Origin: Oscillospiraceae bacterium
GTDB taxonomy: Bacteria > Bacillota > Clostridia > Oscillospirales > CAG-272
NCBI GenBank assembly: GCA_015063535.1
Contig: SVTY01000001.1
Coordinates: forward strand, 186,001 to 250,000
Length of the DNA stretch: 64,000 bases
Direction of reading: 5' to 3'
Shown here piece by piece: positions 35,635 to 46,804 of this stretch. Each line of letters begins with the position of its first letter. Position 1 is the stretch's first letter. A model generated the notes under the pieces. That model saw nothing but the letters and a program-made list of their open reading frames with translations, searched no databases and had not been told where the DNA came from. Position numbers and translations under genes: made by a program.

Positions 35635-36705
35635 TTACAGGCGGGCTGCCACAGCCGCACCCATTTCCGCACATCCTACCTTTTTAAAGCCTTCCTTCCA
35701 GATATCCGCTGTACGGTATCCGTCATCCAATACCCGATTGACAGCGTTTTCGATCGCATCCGCTTCCTCGATCATATCGAAGGAATAACGAAGCATCATC
35801 GCCGCCGAAAGGATCGTGCCGATGGGATTCGCAAGATCCATTCCCGCAATATCGGGAGCGGAGCCGTGGATCGGCTCATACATTCCCAACGTTCCCTCGG
35901 ACAGGCTGGCAGAAGGCATCATACCAATCGAGCCTGTCAACATGCTGGCTTCATCCGAAAGAATATCGCCAAACATATTTTCGGTTACGATCACATCAAA
36001 CTGTCCCGGATTTTTAATCAACTGCATGGCAGTATTATCCACCAAAATATCGGAGTAAGCAACATCGGAATATTCCTCCGCAAGACGGTGCATGACCGCT
36101 CTCCAAAGTCTGGAAGAATCCAGCACATTGGCTTTATCGACCGATGCCACCCGTCCGCTTCTCTTTCGAGCCGTTTCGAACGCCACCCGTCCGATCCGTT
36201 CCACCTCATGCTCACTATACGTCATTTCATCGGTTGCGACTTTTTCCCCATCACAGACCTCAGTTCTTCTCTTTCCGAAATAAATACCGCCCGTCAATTC
36301 CCGCACGATCATCAGATCAATGCCATTGCCAACGATACTATCCTTCAGAGGAGAAGCCTCTGCCAACTGGCAAAACAGCTTGGTAGGACGCAGATTGGCA
36401 AACAGCCCCAGCTCCTTCCGAACCGCCAAAAGTGCCTTTTCGGGACGAACAGAGGGGTCAACATTGTCCCACTTAGGCCCTCCGACAGCACCTAAAAGAA
36501 CACTGTCCGACGCTTTACAGGTAGCCATTCCCGCATCCGTGATCGGCACGCCGTGCTTATCAATGCTACAGCCGCCAATATCCACTTCGGCATACTGAAA
36601 TTCATGTCCGAATTTTTTGGCAACCGCATTCAATACCAAAATCGCCTGTTCCACGATCTCGGGACCGATTCCATCGCCCTTTAATACCGCAATATTCTTC
36701 TTCAT
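35635..36705 (-). CDS. leuB: 3-isopropylmalate dehydrogenase
   Basis: LeuB oxidises and decarboxylates 3-isopropylmalate to ketoisocaproate with NAD. The 356-residue protein starts [20 protein letters not shown] and has [11 protein letters not shown] (about 72-82), [22 protein letters not shown] and [15 protein letters not shown]. These are the metal and substrate regions in normal order. It lies between leuD and ilvE with short gaps. Confidence 0.96.
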   Translation of the reverse strand: MKKNIAVLKGDGIGPEIVEQAILVLNAVAKKFGHEFQYAEVDIGGCSIDKHGVPITDAGMATCKASDSVLLGAVGGPKWDNVDPSVRPEKALLAVRKELGLFANLRPTKLFCQLAEASPLKDSIVGNGIDLMIVRELTGGIYFGKRRTEVCDGEKVATDEMTYSEHEVERIGRVAFETARKRSGRVASVDKANVLDSSRLWRAVMHRLAEEYSDVAYSDILVDNTAMQLIKNPGQFDVIVTENMFGDILSDEASMLTGSIGMMPSASLSEGTLGMYEPIHGSAPDIAGMDLANPIGTILSAAMMLRYSFDMIEEADAIENAVNRVLDDGYRTADIWKEGFKKVGCAEMGAAVAARL

Positions 36706-36712
36706 TGCCTAC

Positions 36713-37198
36713 TCACCGCTTTCTGATTGAATTCAACAAACCGTCCGAGCGAATAATTTCTTTAATAAATTCCGGAAACGGTTCTGCCTGATAAGTTTCT
36801 CCCTTTGTCATGTTTGTAATAACTCCCGTATCGAAATCAATACTTACGCTGTCTCCGTTTTCGATCCTTTCACTTGCCTCGGGGCATTCGAGAATCGCAA
36901 GACCGATATTGATGGAATTTCGGAAGAAGATTCTGGCAAAGGTCTTGGCGATCACACAGGAAACGCCCGAATTTTTAATTGCGATGGGAGCATGCTCACG
37001 GGAAGAGCCGCATCCGAAATTGGCTCCGCCGACAATAATATCTCCCTCCTTGACCTTTTTTACAAACTCCTTATCAATATCCTCCATGCAATGGGAAGCC
37101 AGCTCCTTATGGTCGGCAGTATTGAGATAACGAGCAGGGATTATTACATCGGTATCCACATTGTCGCCATATTTGTGTACATATCCGTTAGCGTTCAT
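36713..37198 (-). CDS. leuD: 3-isopropylmalate dehydratase small subunit
   Basis: LeuD pairs with LeuC to isomerise 2-isopropylmalate to 3-isopropylmalate. The 161-residue protein has [17 protein letters not shown] (residues 11-27) and [15 protein letters not shown] (about 57-71), the substrate-binding swivel domain of the aconitase family. Its short length is typical for the archaeal/clostridial two-subunit enzyme. It follows leuC by 34 bases and precedes leuB by seven. Confidence 0.95.
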   Translation of the reverse strand: MNANGYVHKYGDNVDTDVIIPARYLNTADHKELASHCMEDIDKEFVKKVKEGDIIVGGANFGCGSSREHAPIAIKNSGVSCVIAKTFARIFFRNSINIGLAILECPEASERIENGDSVSIDFDTGVITNMTKGETYQAEPFPEFIKEIIRSDGLLNSIRKR

Positions 37199-37232
37199 TT
37201 TTCACGTATCCTTTCCTGTCCTTATATTCGGC

Positions 37233-38492
37233 TCACAGCTCAGTCGGATCGCATATCCTGCCCGCAATGGCGGTGGCAGCCGCTACCTCGGGGCTTGCGA
37301 GGTAGATCTTGGACGTAATATGTCCCATGCGTCCCACAAAATTGCGGTTGGTCGTAGCCACGGCAATTTCATCCTCCGCCAGAATCCCCATATATCCGCC
37401 CAGACAAGGACCGCAGGTCGGCGTAGAAACCACACATCCCGCATCAATAAAGGTATCAATATATCCGAGCTTGATACAGTCCTTATAGATCTGCTGCGTA
37501 GCGGGGATCACAATACAGCGAACTCCCTTGGCAATATGCTTTCCCTGCATGATCTCTGCGGCTGCTTTCATATCGGAAAGTCTGCCGTTGGTACAGGATC
37601 CGATCACCACCTGATCGGGAACAATATCGGTAAGCTCACTTGCCGGCTTCGTATTTTCGGGAAGATGCGGACACGCAACCGTCGGACGAATCGACGAAAG
37701 ATCAATCTCAATGACCTCATCGTACTCCGCATCACTATCGGCAGAATAGACCGTAAATTCACGGTTCACTCTCCCCTTTACATACGCAAGGGTGATATCA
37801 TCCACTTCAAAAATTCCGTTTTTGGCTCCTGCCTCGATTGCCATATTCGCCATACAGAGCCGATCATCCATCGAAAGAGATTTGAGACCTTCTCCTACAA
37901 ATTCCATCGAGCGGTATAACGCACCGTCCACGCCGATCTTTCCAATGATATGAAGGATCACATCCTTCCCCGATACCTTCGGCGCAAGCTTCCCCTTCAG
38001 CACAAATTTGATAGCGGAAGGAACCTTGAACCATGCCTTTCCCGTTGCCATTCCGGCAGCCATATCGGTACTTCCCACACCGGTAGAAAACGCTCCCAAA
38101 GCGCCATATGTGCAGGTGTGTGAATCGGCACCGATAATACATTCACCGGGTCCTACCAGTCCCTTTTCGGGAAGGAGCGCATGCTCAATGCCCATATCGC
38201 CTACATCATAATAATTCGTGATAGAAAAGCACTTAGCAAAGGTACGGCATTGCTTACACTGCTGGGCAGCTTTGATATCCTTGTTGGGGGCAAAATGATC
38301 CATGACCAAGGAAATTTTGTCCTTATCAAACACACGGTCAAAGCCATTCTTTTCAAATTCATTGATAGCAACGGGAGAGGTAATGTCATTTCCCAAAACC
38401 ATATCCAAATTTGCCATAATAAGCTGACCCGCTTTCACCGACTCCAATCCGGCATGAGCCGCCAGAATCTTTTGTGTCATCGTCATTCCCAT
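37233..38492 (-). CDS. leuC: 3-isopropylmalate dehydratase large subunit
   Basis: LeuC carries the 4Fe-4S cluster of isopropylmalate isomerase. The 419-residue protein has [20 protein letters not shown] (about 132-151), [13 protein letters not shown] with a cluster Cys, and a later pair in [17 protein letters not shown]. The 419-residue length is the HacA-like/clostridial form. The start at 38492 follows GAGGAATC, 20 bases after leuA. Confidence 0.95.
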   Translation of the reverse strand: MGMTMTQKILAAHAGLESVKAGQLIMANLDMVLGNDITSPVAINEFEKNGFDRVFDKDKISLVMDHFAPNKDIKAAQQCKQCRTFAKCFSITNYYDVGDMGIEHALLPEKGLVGPGECIIGADSHTCTYGALGAFSTGVGSTDMAAGMATGKAWFKVPSAIKFVLKGKLAPKVSGKDVILHIIGKIGVDGALYRSMEFVGEGLKSLSMDDRLCMANMAIEAGAKNGIFEVDDITLAYVKGRVNREFTVYSADSDAEYDEVIEIDLSSIRPTVACPHLPENTKPASELTDIVPDQVVIGSCTNGRLSDMKAAAEIMQGKHIAKGVRCIVIPATQQIYKDCIKLGYIDTFIDAGCVVSTPTCGPCLGGYMGILAEDEIAVATTNRNFVGRMGHITSKIYLASPEVAAATAIAGRICDPTEL

Positions 38493-38512
38493 AATGATTC
38501 CTCTTTTCTCAC

Positions 38513-40180
38513 TCAATTTGCGGACAGCTTTCGGTTGATCGCAGAGATCAATGCGCAAATAGAAGCCGCAATAATATCATCGTGCACACCGGCTCCCCAA
38601 GAGGTCTTTCCATCCTTGAAGGTAATGCTCACATAGGTCACTGCCTGAGAGGTCGATCCCGTAGACAATGCGTGCTCGGTATAGGTCAGATTTGAATATT
38701 CGATTCCCAAATGCTGCTTGATCGCATTGCTGACCGCATCCAAGCGTCCGTTTCCCTCGGCGGAAATATCTCTGGTCCCTCCGTTTTGAGAGATGGTCAC
38801 AATTGCCTTCATGGCATCAGGCTTTCTGACGAAATGATAATCCTCCAATTCAATGGGAGAATTGATATTGACATACTGATTTCTGAAGATATCCAAAACC
38901 TCGGCAGGAGAAAGCTCCTTGTGAGAGTGATCCGATACACTCTTCACCGCATATCCCACATCCTCACGCATCTTAGGCGGCAGAACATACCCATAATTGT
39001 GCTCCAGCAGATATCCGATCCCGCCCTTGCCGGACTGGGAATTGATACGGATCACATCGGTCTCATATTCTCTGCCCACATCCTGCGGATCAATGGGAAG
39101 ATACGGAACGGTCCAATAGCGACAGGTATGCTCCTCCCGCCATTTCATGCCCTTGGCGATAGCATCCTGATGAGAGCCGGAGAAGGCGGCAAATACCAGC
39201 TTCCCCGCATAGGGCGTACGGTCATACACCTGCATTCTGGTCACACGCTCATACAGCTCGGTCACAGCGGGCATATCCGAAAAATCCAAGCCGGGATCAA
39301 TACCCTGTGCATACATATTCATGGCGATCGTAACAATATCCGAATTTCCCGTTCTCTCTCCGTTTCCAAACAAGGTTCCCTCGATCCGATCACCGCCTGC
39401 CAAAAGTCCCATTTCCGCATCGGCAACCGCACAGCCGCGGTCATTGTGAGGATGCAGAGAAATAATCACATTCTCCCGATATTTCAGATTGTCGTTCATG
39501 TATTCCACCTGATTGGCGTACACATGCGGCATCGAGACCTGAACGGTAACGGGCAGATTGATAATAACAGGGCGTTCTGCGGTAGGCTTCCAAACATCCA
39601 ATACCGCATTGCACACCTCCAAAGCAAATTCAGGCTCGGTACAGGTAAAGGACTCGGGCGAATATTCATACCGATAATTCACGCCCAGCTCCTTGCTGTA
39701 CTGATTGAACAGCTCAGCCCCCTTGACCGCAATGTCAATGATCTCCTGCTTAGATTTCTTAAACACCTGCTCTCTCTGTGCCACAGAGGTGGAGTTATAC
39801 AGGTGAACAATGGCATTCTTGGCACCCTTTAAGCTTTCAAAGGTCTTTTTAATAATATGCTCTCTGGATTGGGTCAGAACCTGAACTGTCACATCGTCGG
39901 GGATCAGATCCTGTTCGATCAACGTACGCAAAAATTGATATTCGGTTTCGGAAGCGGCAGGAAAGCCCACCTCGATCTCTTTGAATCCGATCTTCACCAA
40001 CAGCTGAAAGAAATCCAACTTTTCCTCCAGACTCATTGGAATGATCAACGCCTGATTTCCGTCTCTCAGGTCGACCGAGCACCATACAGGAGGCTTATCA
40101 ATATAATTTTTCTTCACCCACCTTGCTTCTGTTGCGGGTGCCGGAAAATACTGTCGTGTGTACTTGGTTGCTTGATTCAT
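38513..40180 (-). CDS. leuA: 2-isopropylmalate synthase (long form)
   Basis: LeuA condenses ketoisovalerate with acetyl-CoA, the committed leucine step. The 555-residue protein has the DRE-TIM core with [12 protein letters not shown] (about 35-46), a His-rich metal motif in [20 protein letters not shown], and [12 protein letters not shown]. It has a C-terminal regulatory domain from about 430, where leucine feedback usually acts. The N-terminus ([20 protein letters not shown]) marks the actinobacterial/yeast-like long type rather than the E. coli type. It follows ilvD. Confidence 0.94.
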   Translation of the reverse strand: MNQATKYTRQYFPAPATEARWVKKNYIDKPPVWCSVDLRDGNQALIIPMSLEEKLDFFQLLVKIGFKEIEVGFPAASETEYQFLRTLIEQDLIPDDVTVQVLTQSREHIIKKTFESLKGAKNAIVHLYNSTSVAQREQVFKKSKQEIIDIAVKGAELFNQYSKELGVNYRYEYSPESFTCTEPEFALEVCNAVLDVWKPTAERPVIINLPVTVQVSMPHVYANQVEYMNDNLKYRENVIISLHPHNDRGCAVADAEMGLLAGGDRIEGTLFGNGERTGNSDIVTIAMNMYAQGIDPGLDFSDMPAVTELYERVTRMQVYDRTPYAGKLVFAAFSGSHQDAIAKGMKWREEHTCRYWTVPYLPIDPQDVGREYETDVIRINSQSGKGGIGYLLEHNYGYVLPPKMREDVGYAVKSVSDHSHKELSPAEVLDIFRNQYVNINSPIELEDYHFVRKPDAMKAIVTISQNGGTRDISAEGNGRLDAVSNAIKQHLGIEYSNLTYTEHALSTGSTSQAVTYVSITFKDGKTSWGAGVHDDIIAASICALISAINRKLSAN

Positions 40181-40229
40181 ATTTACGGTATTTCGTCCTT
40201 TCTGTTTTCTGTTTCAACGATAAAACGAC

Positions 40230-41894
40230 TTATTTCATGATAGCGCCCTGATCAGCACCGCTGACCAGCTTCGCATATCTGGCAAGCCAGCCGGATTTGA
40301 TATTGGGCTCGGGAGCAACATAGGCTGCCCGACGTGCCGCCAAGATCTCGTCGCTTACCTTTACATTGATCGAAGCGTTGGGAATATCGATCTCGATCAC
40401 ATCCCCCTCCTCGATCAACGCAATAGCTCCACCGTCTGCCGCTTCGGGGCTGACATGTCCGATCGAAGCACCTCTCGAAGCGCCAGAGAAGCGCCCGTCG
40501 GTAATCAATGCTACGGTCTTATCCAGCTTCATTCCCGCCAAAGCACTGGTAGGATTGAGCATTTCTCTCATACCGGGACCGCCCTTCGGGCCCTCATAAC
40601 GGATCACCACTACATCTCCGTCAACGATCTTACCGGCATAAATGGCTGCGATTGCTTCATCCTCGGAATTGAATACACGGGCAGGCCCGCTATGACAAAG
40701 CATTTCCGGGGCAACCGCGCTTCGTTTCACCACACAGCCATTCTGTGCAATATTTCCCCACAAGATCTGAATACCGCCTGTAGGGCTGTACGGATCGTCG
40801 ATCGGTCGGATGGAAGATGTATTTTTGATATAGGCGCCTGCCACATTTTCTCCCACCGTCTTTCCTGTTACGGTCAGAGCATTCTCATCCAGCAAGCCCT
40901 TTTTGATAAGCTCTGCTTGTACAGCGGGAATACCTCCTGCCGCATCCAAGTCCTGCATATGCGTAGGACCTGCGGGCGCAAGGTGACAAAGATTCGGAAC
41001 CTTTTCGCTCATTTCATTGAACAAATTCAGATTCAAAGGAACCCCTGCCTCGTTGGCAATGGCAAGCAAATGCAGAACACTGTTGGAGCTGCATCCCAAC
41101 GCCATATCACAAGCAAGTGCATTTTTGATTGAACGCTCGTTGATAATATCTCTGGCACAAATATTATTTCGTACCAGATCCATGATCGCCATGCCCGCAT
41201 GCTTGGCAAGAATCGTTCGCTTGTTGCTGACTGCGGGAATCGTTCCGTTTCCGGGCAAGGCAATACCGATCGCCTCACACAAACAGTTCATGCTGTTTGC
41301 GGTATACATTCCCGCACAGCTTCCGCATCCGGGGCAAACACCTGTCTCACATTCATGTAGCTTGCATTCGTCGATCATACCGGCTTTATATGCACCCACG
41401 GCTTCAAACATTTTTGAAAGGCTGACCTCTTCCCCATTATAGGTACCCGCCAACATAGGACCACCGCTGCAAACGAGAGCGGGAACATTCATGCGAACCG
41501 CCGCCATGACCATACCGGGAACGATCTTGTCACAGTTCGGAATCAGAACCAAGCCGTCCAGTTGATGTGCCATCGTCATGGTTTCTACGCTGTCACAGAT
41601 CAATTCTCGGCTTGCCAGAGAATACTTCATTCCGATGTGTCCCATGGCAATTCCGTCGCACACACCAATGGCGGGAATCAAGATCGGCGTACCGCCGGCC
41701 ATGCGAATGCCTGCTTTTACGGCATCTGCGATCTTATCCAAATGAAAATGTCCGGGCACGATCTCGCTGTGTGCACTGACCACACCGATCAACGGACGTT
41801 CCAATTCCTCCTTGGTATAGCCCATAGCATAAAACAAGCTTCGGTTCGGCGCTCTTTCTGCGCCCTTTGTTACATGATCTGAACGAAGTGACAT
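40230..41894 (-). CDS. ilvD: dihydroxy-acid dehydratase
   Basis: IlvD dehydrates dihydroxy acids to keto acids for Val and Ile (and via ketoisovalerate Leu). The 554-residue protein has [16 protein letters not shown] (about 118-133) and [18 protein letters not shown] (about 190-207), which hold iron-sulphur cluster Cys. [20 protein letters not shown] lies near 475. Length is normal. It lies 19 bases after the ECF transporter subunit gene and 49 before leuA. Confidence 0.96.
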   Translation of the reverse strand: MSLRSDHVTKGAERAPNRSLFYAMGYTKEELERPLIGVVSAHSEIVPGHFHLDKIADAVKAGIRMAGGTPILIPAIGVCDGIAMGHIGMKYSLASRELICDSVETMTMAHQLDGLVLIPNCDKIVPGMVMAAVRMNVPALVCSGGPMLAGTYNGEEVSLSKMFEAVGAYKAGMIDECKLHECETGVCPGCGSCAGMYTANSMNCLCEAIGIALPGNGTIPAVSNKRTILAKHAGMAIMDLVRNNICARDIINERSIKNALACDMALGCSSNSVLHLLAIANEAGVPLNLNLFNEMSEKVPNLCHLAPAGPTHMQDLDAAGGIPAVQAELIKKGLLDENALTVTGKTVGENVAGAYIKNTSSIRPIDDPYSPTGGIQILWGNIAQNGCVVKRSAVAPEMLCHSGPARVFNSEDEAIAAIYAGKIVDGDVVVIRYEGPKGGPGMREMLNPTSALAGMKLDKTVALITDGRFSGASRGASIGHVSPEAADGGAIALIEEGDVIEIDIPNASINVKVSDEILAARRAAYVAPEPNIKSGWLARYAKLVSGADQGAIMK

Positions 41895-41913
41895 AAGTTA
41901 TCTCCTAAAAATT

Positions 41914-42531
41914 TTATTTCCGATTTCCCACAACATCCACAATACGAACAATCGCAGGAGTGAGAATAATATTAATTAAGAATTCAACCAAGAAATTCAA
42001 GCCGGCAAGTCCCAGCAAAATATACGTCAGTACTTCGGTTCCCCCTGCCCATGCATACAGCGTATCCTTGAAAAACAAGAGCATACCGCAAACAAACAAG
42101 CCGGTGTTCACCACAGGGGCAGTGAGTGCCGCAACCAGTGCCGCCCCATATTTTCTGCTGTTACTTACCGTTTCTGCCTTTCCTTTAACCAATTGATAGA
42201 AAATTGCGGGAACAAATCCTGCCGCAATTCCTTTGGCAAAACAAATCAGCAATGTAAAAAACGGATTGGTATTCCACAAAATATGTCCGCCAGGATCAAG
42301 TGCTGTTATGCAGTTGATCAACACGATTGCTCCAAAGGCAAAGCCGAGAATGGCTCCTCCCTTTTTTCCGAATAGGATCGCTCCCACCACAACAGGAACC
42401 AAAGTCAGCGTGATCGAAACCATACCGCCAATCGGAGGGATCATAGCACTGATCACCTGAAGAACAACGACCAATGCGATCAACATTGCGATCTGAACCA
42501 TACGAAGGATCTTTTGATTTGTATTTTTCAT
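41914..42531 (-). CDS. ECF transporter S component (substrate unknown)
   Basis: The 205-residue protein has six hydrophobic segments. It begins with a short basic N-terminus, then MVQIAMLIALVVVLQVISAM, and has VVVGAILFGKKGGAILGFAFG in the middle, the loop pattern of energy-coupling factor substrate-binding (S) subunits. Such subunits work with a shared EcfAAT module encoded elsewhere. It is embedded in the branched-chain operon between ilvC and ilvD. Since ketoisovalerate is also the precursor of pantothenate, uptake of pantothenate or a related compound is a reasonable guess, but the sequence alone does not show it. It is preceded by a strong hairpin. Confidence 0.75.
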   Translation of the reverse strand: MKNTNQKILRMVQIAMLIALVVVLQVISAMIPPIGGMVSITLTLVPVVVGAILFGKKGGAILGFAFGAIVLINCITALDPGGHILWNTNPFFTLLICFAKGIAAGFVPAIFYQLVKGKAETVSNSRKYGAALVAALTAPVVNTGLFVCGMLLFFKDTLYAWAGGTEVLTYILLGLAGLNFLVEFLINIILTPAIVRIVDVVGNRK

Positions 42532-42648
42532 ATGTTATTCTCCTAAAATATGCGTTTTATATTTTGAATGTCTTATTAACATGGGTAGATATCCGAAATT
42601 CCATGGTTTTTACTCGTTCCGATATTTACCGACATCAATATGTACATC

Positions 42649-42687
42649 CACATGAGTCGGTGAGGCATTGCCTCACCGACTCATGTG
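42649..42687 (-). repeat. strong hairpin between ilvC and ECF gene
   Basis: A perfect 17-base stem (cacatgagtcggtgagg and complement) with a five-base loop lies nine bases after the ilvC stop. No T-run follows on the minus strand, so it is more likely an mRNA 3-prime stabiliser or processing site than a classic terminator. Confidence 0.7.
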
Positions 42688-42695
42688 CAACGAGC

Positions 42696-43721
<1,026 letters not shown>

Positions 43722-43752
43722 TCATATATTATTAATGATTTTTTATGATTTT

Positions 43753-44250
43753 TCAGTTCATATCATAATCGACTCTGCCCCGTTCCATGGCTGTGGCGCC
43801 GGAACGGCACATTTCGATCTTTTCAAAGCTCTCGGTCGCCTCCAAAAAATCATCAATTTTTTGGGAGGATGCCGAAAGCTCAGCGACAAAGCATCCGTTG
43901 GTGATATCAATGATATTGGCACCAAAGTCCTCGATCACCTTTTTCAAGGCATCTACCTCAGCGTGATCGGTCGAAAACTTTACCAAAAGCAATTCCCGTA
44001 TCAAGCTGAAGGAGGGCTCCACGGAAAAGATCATCTTGGTTTCGACCAGCTTGGCGGTCTGCTTGATAATTTGGCTGAAATTCTTTTGATCTCCTGTCGT
44101 CATGACGGTGATCCGTGAAATCCTCGGATTTTCCGTAGACGATACCGTCAGCGAATCAATATTGAAGCCTCGCTGCATAAACAATGAGGAGACCCGTGCC
44201 AAAACACCGGAATTATTCTCAACGAGGATAACCATACACTGTTTTTTCAT
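43753..44250 (-). CDS. ilvN: acetolactate synthase small (regulatory) subunit
   Basis: This 165-residue protein binds the catalytic subunit and gives valine feedback control. It begins with an ACT domain (MVILVENNSGVLARVSSLFMQRGFNIDSLTV within residues 5-36) and ends with the conserved C-terminal domain. The ACT core pattern with GVLARV is typical of IlvN/IlvH. It follows ilvB by 26 bases and precedes ilvC. Confidence 0.94.
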   Translation of the reverse strand: MKKQCMVILVENNSGVLARVSSLFMQRGFNIDSLTVSSTENPRISRITVMTTGDQKNFSQIIKQTAKLVETKMIFSVEPSFSLIRELLLVKFSTDHAEVDALKKVIEDFGANIIDITNGCFVAELSASSQKIDDFLEATESFEKIEMCRSGATAMERGRVDYDMN

Positions 44251-44276
44251 CGTTACTCTTTCCTCCTGTGCTTCCT

Positions 44277-45938
44277 TTAATTGAACATGGTATCATGTAC
44301 CGTTCCGCCTGCCGGAATCATAGGAAGAACCTTTTCCTCACGGTCGATCTCACATTCGATCCAAACAGGCCCCTTCGCCTGCATTGCCTGCTTCATTGCC
44401 GCTTCAAATTCCGCAGGCGTTTTACAGCGATAGCCTACCGCACCAAACGCCTCTGCGACCTTTACATAATCGGTGACACGCTCGGGCTCACTGGAGGAAA
44501 ACCGTCTTCCGTAGAAAACACCCTGCCATTGGCGAACCATACCCAAAACCGCATTGTTCAGAATCACGGTAATCACAGGAACGCCATAGCTGACCGCCGT
44601 ACAAAGCTCGTTCATGTTCATATGCAGGGAGCCGTCGGAGGTAAAATGAATGACGGACGCATCGGGATTGGCAATTTGCGCTCCGATGGCGGCACCGTAG
44701 CCGTACCCCATGGTTCCCAAGCCGCCGCTGGTCAAAAAGCTCAAGGGCTTGACATGATGCAAATATTGCGCCGCCCACATCTGATGCTGTCCCACGTCGG
44801 TCACGAAGATCGCATCCTTTCCTGCGATCTCGCACGCCGTCTCGATAACCTGATGCGGTCTGAGGTTCGTTTCGCTGCTTTCGGGGTGGTAATCCTCCGC
44901 CTTCCACTGCTCGATCTGCTCAAACCATTTGGTATGATCTGCCGATTTCACATACGGCATCATGGCATTCAGCACAGCCTTGACATCTCCGACAATGCTG
45001 TAATCCGCAACGATATTTTTATTGATCTCTCCCGAGTCAATATCAATATGTACGATCTTGGCGTTGTGTCCGAATTTGGTGGTATTCAGCGCCACTCGGT
45101 CGCTGAAGCGGGTACCGATGGCGATCATCACATCGGCTCGGTTTGCGGCACAGTTCGCCGAATAGCAGCCGTGCATACCCATCAAACCCAAATTGTGCTT
45201 TTCCCCATAGGAAAGCGCTCCTGCCGCCATCAAGGTATACGCCGCCGGAATATCCGCCTTCAGCAAAAGCTGCCGCAATTCCTCCGACGCTCCCGACAGG
45301 CGAACGCCTCCGCCGAAATATACGAACGGTCTCTCCGCATGATTGATCAGCTCGGCGATCTCCTCCACATTGCCGATCACCTCGGTCGTGCGTTCGTGAA
45401 GATCCGCCTTCGGTGCAGGTGTATAGGTCGTTCGATCCGCCGTAACATCCTTTGGCACATCCACAAGCACGGGACCCGGACGGCCGCTGGAGGCGATCCG
45501 AAATGCCGCCCGAAGGGTATCCGCCAGATCATCCACCTTCCGTACCACAAAATTATGCTTTGTGATCGGCATGGTGATCCCCGCAATATAAACCTCCTGG
45601 AAGCTGTCGCAACCGATCAGGGGGGTAGACACATTTCCCGTAATGGCTACCATCGGCACGCTGTCCATATACGCCGTCGCAATACCCGTCACCAGATTGG
45701 TAGCACCCGGGCCGCTGGTTGCGATCACAACGCCTGTTTTTCCCGTAGAACGGGCATATCCGTCCGCCGCATGCGCCGCCCCTTGTTCGTGAGCGGTCAT
45801 GTAGTGATGGATCTTGTCACTGTATTTATAAAGCGCATCATAAATATTCAAGACCGCACCGCCCGGATATCCGAATACGGTATCCACGCCCTGCTCCAAC
45901 AGAACATTTACGAGAATCTCCGATCCATTCAATATCAT
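44277..45938 (-). CDS. ilvB: acetolactate synthase large subunit
   Basis: IlvB joins two pyruvate, or pyruvate and ketobutyrate, using thiamine diphosphate and FAD. The 553-residue protein has the ThDP Glu in TAHEQGAAHAADGYAR (about 45-60), GPGATNLVTGIATAYMDS, and the ThDP-binding motif with TSDGSLHMNMNELCTA near 430-445. The start at 45938 follows GGAGG by six bases. It is the first structural gene of the branched-chain operon, behind a T-box leader. With IlvN it forms the holoenzyme. Confidence 0.96.
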   Translation of the reverse strand: MILNGSEILVNVLLEQGVDTVFGYPGGAVLNIYDALYKYSDKIHHYMTAHEQGAAHAADGYARSTGKTGVVIATSGPGATNLVTGIATAYMDSVPMVAITGNVSTPLIGCDSFQEVYIAGITMPITKHNFVVRKVDDLADTLRAAFRIASSGRPGPVLVDVPKDVTADRTTYTPAPKADLHERTTEVIGNVEEIAELINHAERPFVYFGGGVRLSGASEELRQLLLKADIPAAYTLMAAGALSYGEKHNLGLMGMHGCYSANCAANRADVMIAIGTRFSDRVALNTTKFGHNAKIVHIDIDSGEINKNIVADYSIVGDVKAVLNAMMPYVKSADHTKWFEQIEQWKAEDYHPESSETNLRPHQVIETACEIAGKDAIFVTDVGQHQMWAAQYLHHVKPLSFLTSGGLGTMGYGYGAAIGAQIANPDASVIHFTSDGSLHMNMNELCTAVSYGVPVITVILNNAVLGMVRQWQGVFYGRRFSSSEPERVTDYVKVAEAFGAVGYRCKTPAEFEAAMKQAMQAKGPVWIECEIDREEKVLPMIPAGGTVHDTMFN

Positions 45939-46001
45939 ACTGTACCTCCATTCTCCGACACAGTCGGACTTTCTTTGCTCTTTGCCGTACCGTTTTTTGA
46001 C

Positions 46002-46277
46002 AAAAAAGACCTTTATCTCTTGAAACCAAAGAGACAAAGGTCATTAACACTCTGCGGTACCACTCTTATTGCCGATCACTCAGCCACTCATGCTTCACCA
46101 TCCAGTAAAGCTGTCCTGATAACGGTGACATTCCGTCCGCGTCTACACAACCGACCTCGGTCTTCAAGCGGAAGCTCGGGGAGGAGATTCATAGACCTGC
46201 GTTACCGATTTCCATCAACCATCGGCTTTCTGTAAGCGCCCGACACTACTACTAATTCCCTTTATCGCTTTCTTATT
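46002..46277 (-). promoter_or_regulatory. T-box leader, tRNA-Leu specific (best reading)
   Basis: The leader of the ilv-leu operon has the T-box motif AGAGTGGTACCGCAG (near 46051-46065). A 14-base terminator stem GACCTTTGTCTCTT follows with its complement and six T (46002-46042), after a structured stem I. By alignment with the Trp leader, the specifier is CTC at 46184-46186 in GAAT-CTC-CTCC; one base earlier it would be TCT (Ser). Leucine fits the operon. Confidence 0.88.
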
Positions 46278-46283
46278 GCAGTT

Positions 46284-46312
46284 ATTTTATCACGAAAATG
46301 AACTTTTGTCAA
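46284..46312 (-). promoter_or_regulatory. ilv-leu operon promoter
   Basis: TTGACA and TAAAAT with a 17-base spacer precede the T-box leader. Confidence 0.8.
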
Positions 46313-46392
46313 GAGATATTTTCAAATAAATATAATTTGTTTGATTCTGCACAGTTTTTCTTTCTTTTTTTACGAAAAACACAGCAAATCCA

Positions 46393-46776
46393 TCATGCTT
46401 CGTCAATTTTTTCGGCAATGACCTCGACTTCGACCAAAACATTTTTGGGAAGTGCCTTGGCGGCGACACAGGAACGGGCAGGCTTTTCCGAAAAATACAT
46501 GCCGTACACACCGTTAAAGGCAGCAAAATCCGCCATATCCGCCAAGAAGCATGTCGTTTTGACCACGTGCGCCAGATCAGACCCCGCAGCCTTCAACACC
46601 TCGCCAAGATTTTTACACACCTGATGGGTCTGTTCTTCGATCGTTGTCGCATGTACCTGTCCGTCGGCAGGATCAATGGCGATCTGTCCCGAGGTAAAGA
46701 CCAAATTGCCGCTTACCATTGCCTGAGAGTAGGGCCCGATCGCTTCGGGTGCCGTTTTCGTATATACCTTTTTCAT
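46393..46776 (-). CDS. ridA: RidA family enamine/imine deaminase
   Basis: RidA hydrolyses reactive 2-aminoacrylate and 2-aminocrotonate, released by PLP dehydratases. The 127-residue protein has AIGPYSQAMVSGNLVFTSGQ (about 11-30) and the catalytic Arg in PARSCVAAKALPKNVLVEVE near residue 100. The start at 46776 follows AAGGAG. It lies 28 bases after ilvA, whose product makes exactly these intermediates, under the same Ile T-box. This is a clean functional pairing. Confidence 0.95.
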   Translation of the reverse strand: MKKVYTKTAPEAIGPYSQAMVSGNLVFTSGQIAIDPADGQVHATTIEEQTHQVCKNLGEVLKAAGSDLAHVVKTTCFLADMADFAAFNGVYGMYFSEKPARSCVAAKALPKNVLVEVEVIAEKIDEA

Positions 46777-46804
46777 TTCTTTTCTCCTTTTTTGTATACT
46801 GACT

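Noticed and set aside
44268..46235. 655-codon plus-strand open frame opposite ilvB
   Set aside because: Lies wholly opposite ilvB and its T-box; composition rich in His, Arg and Ile, typical of an antisense frame.
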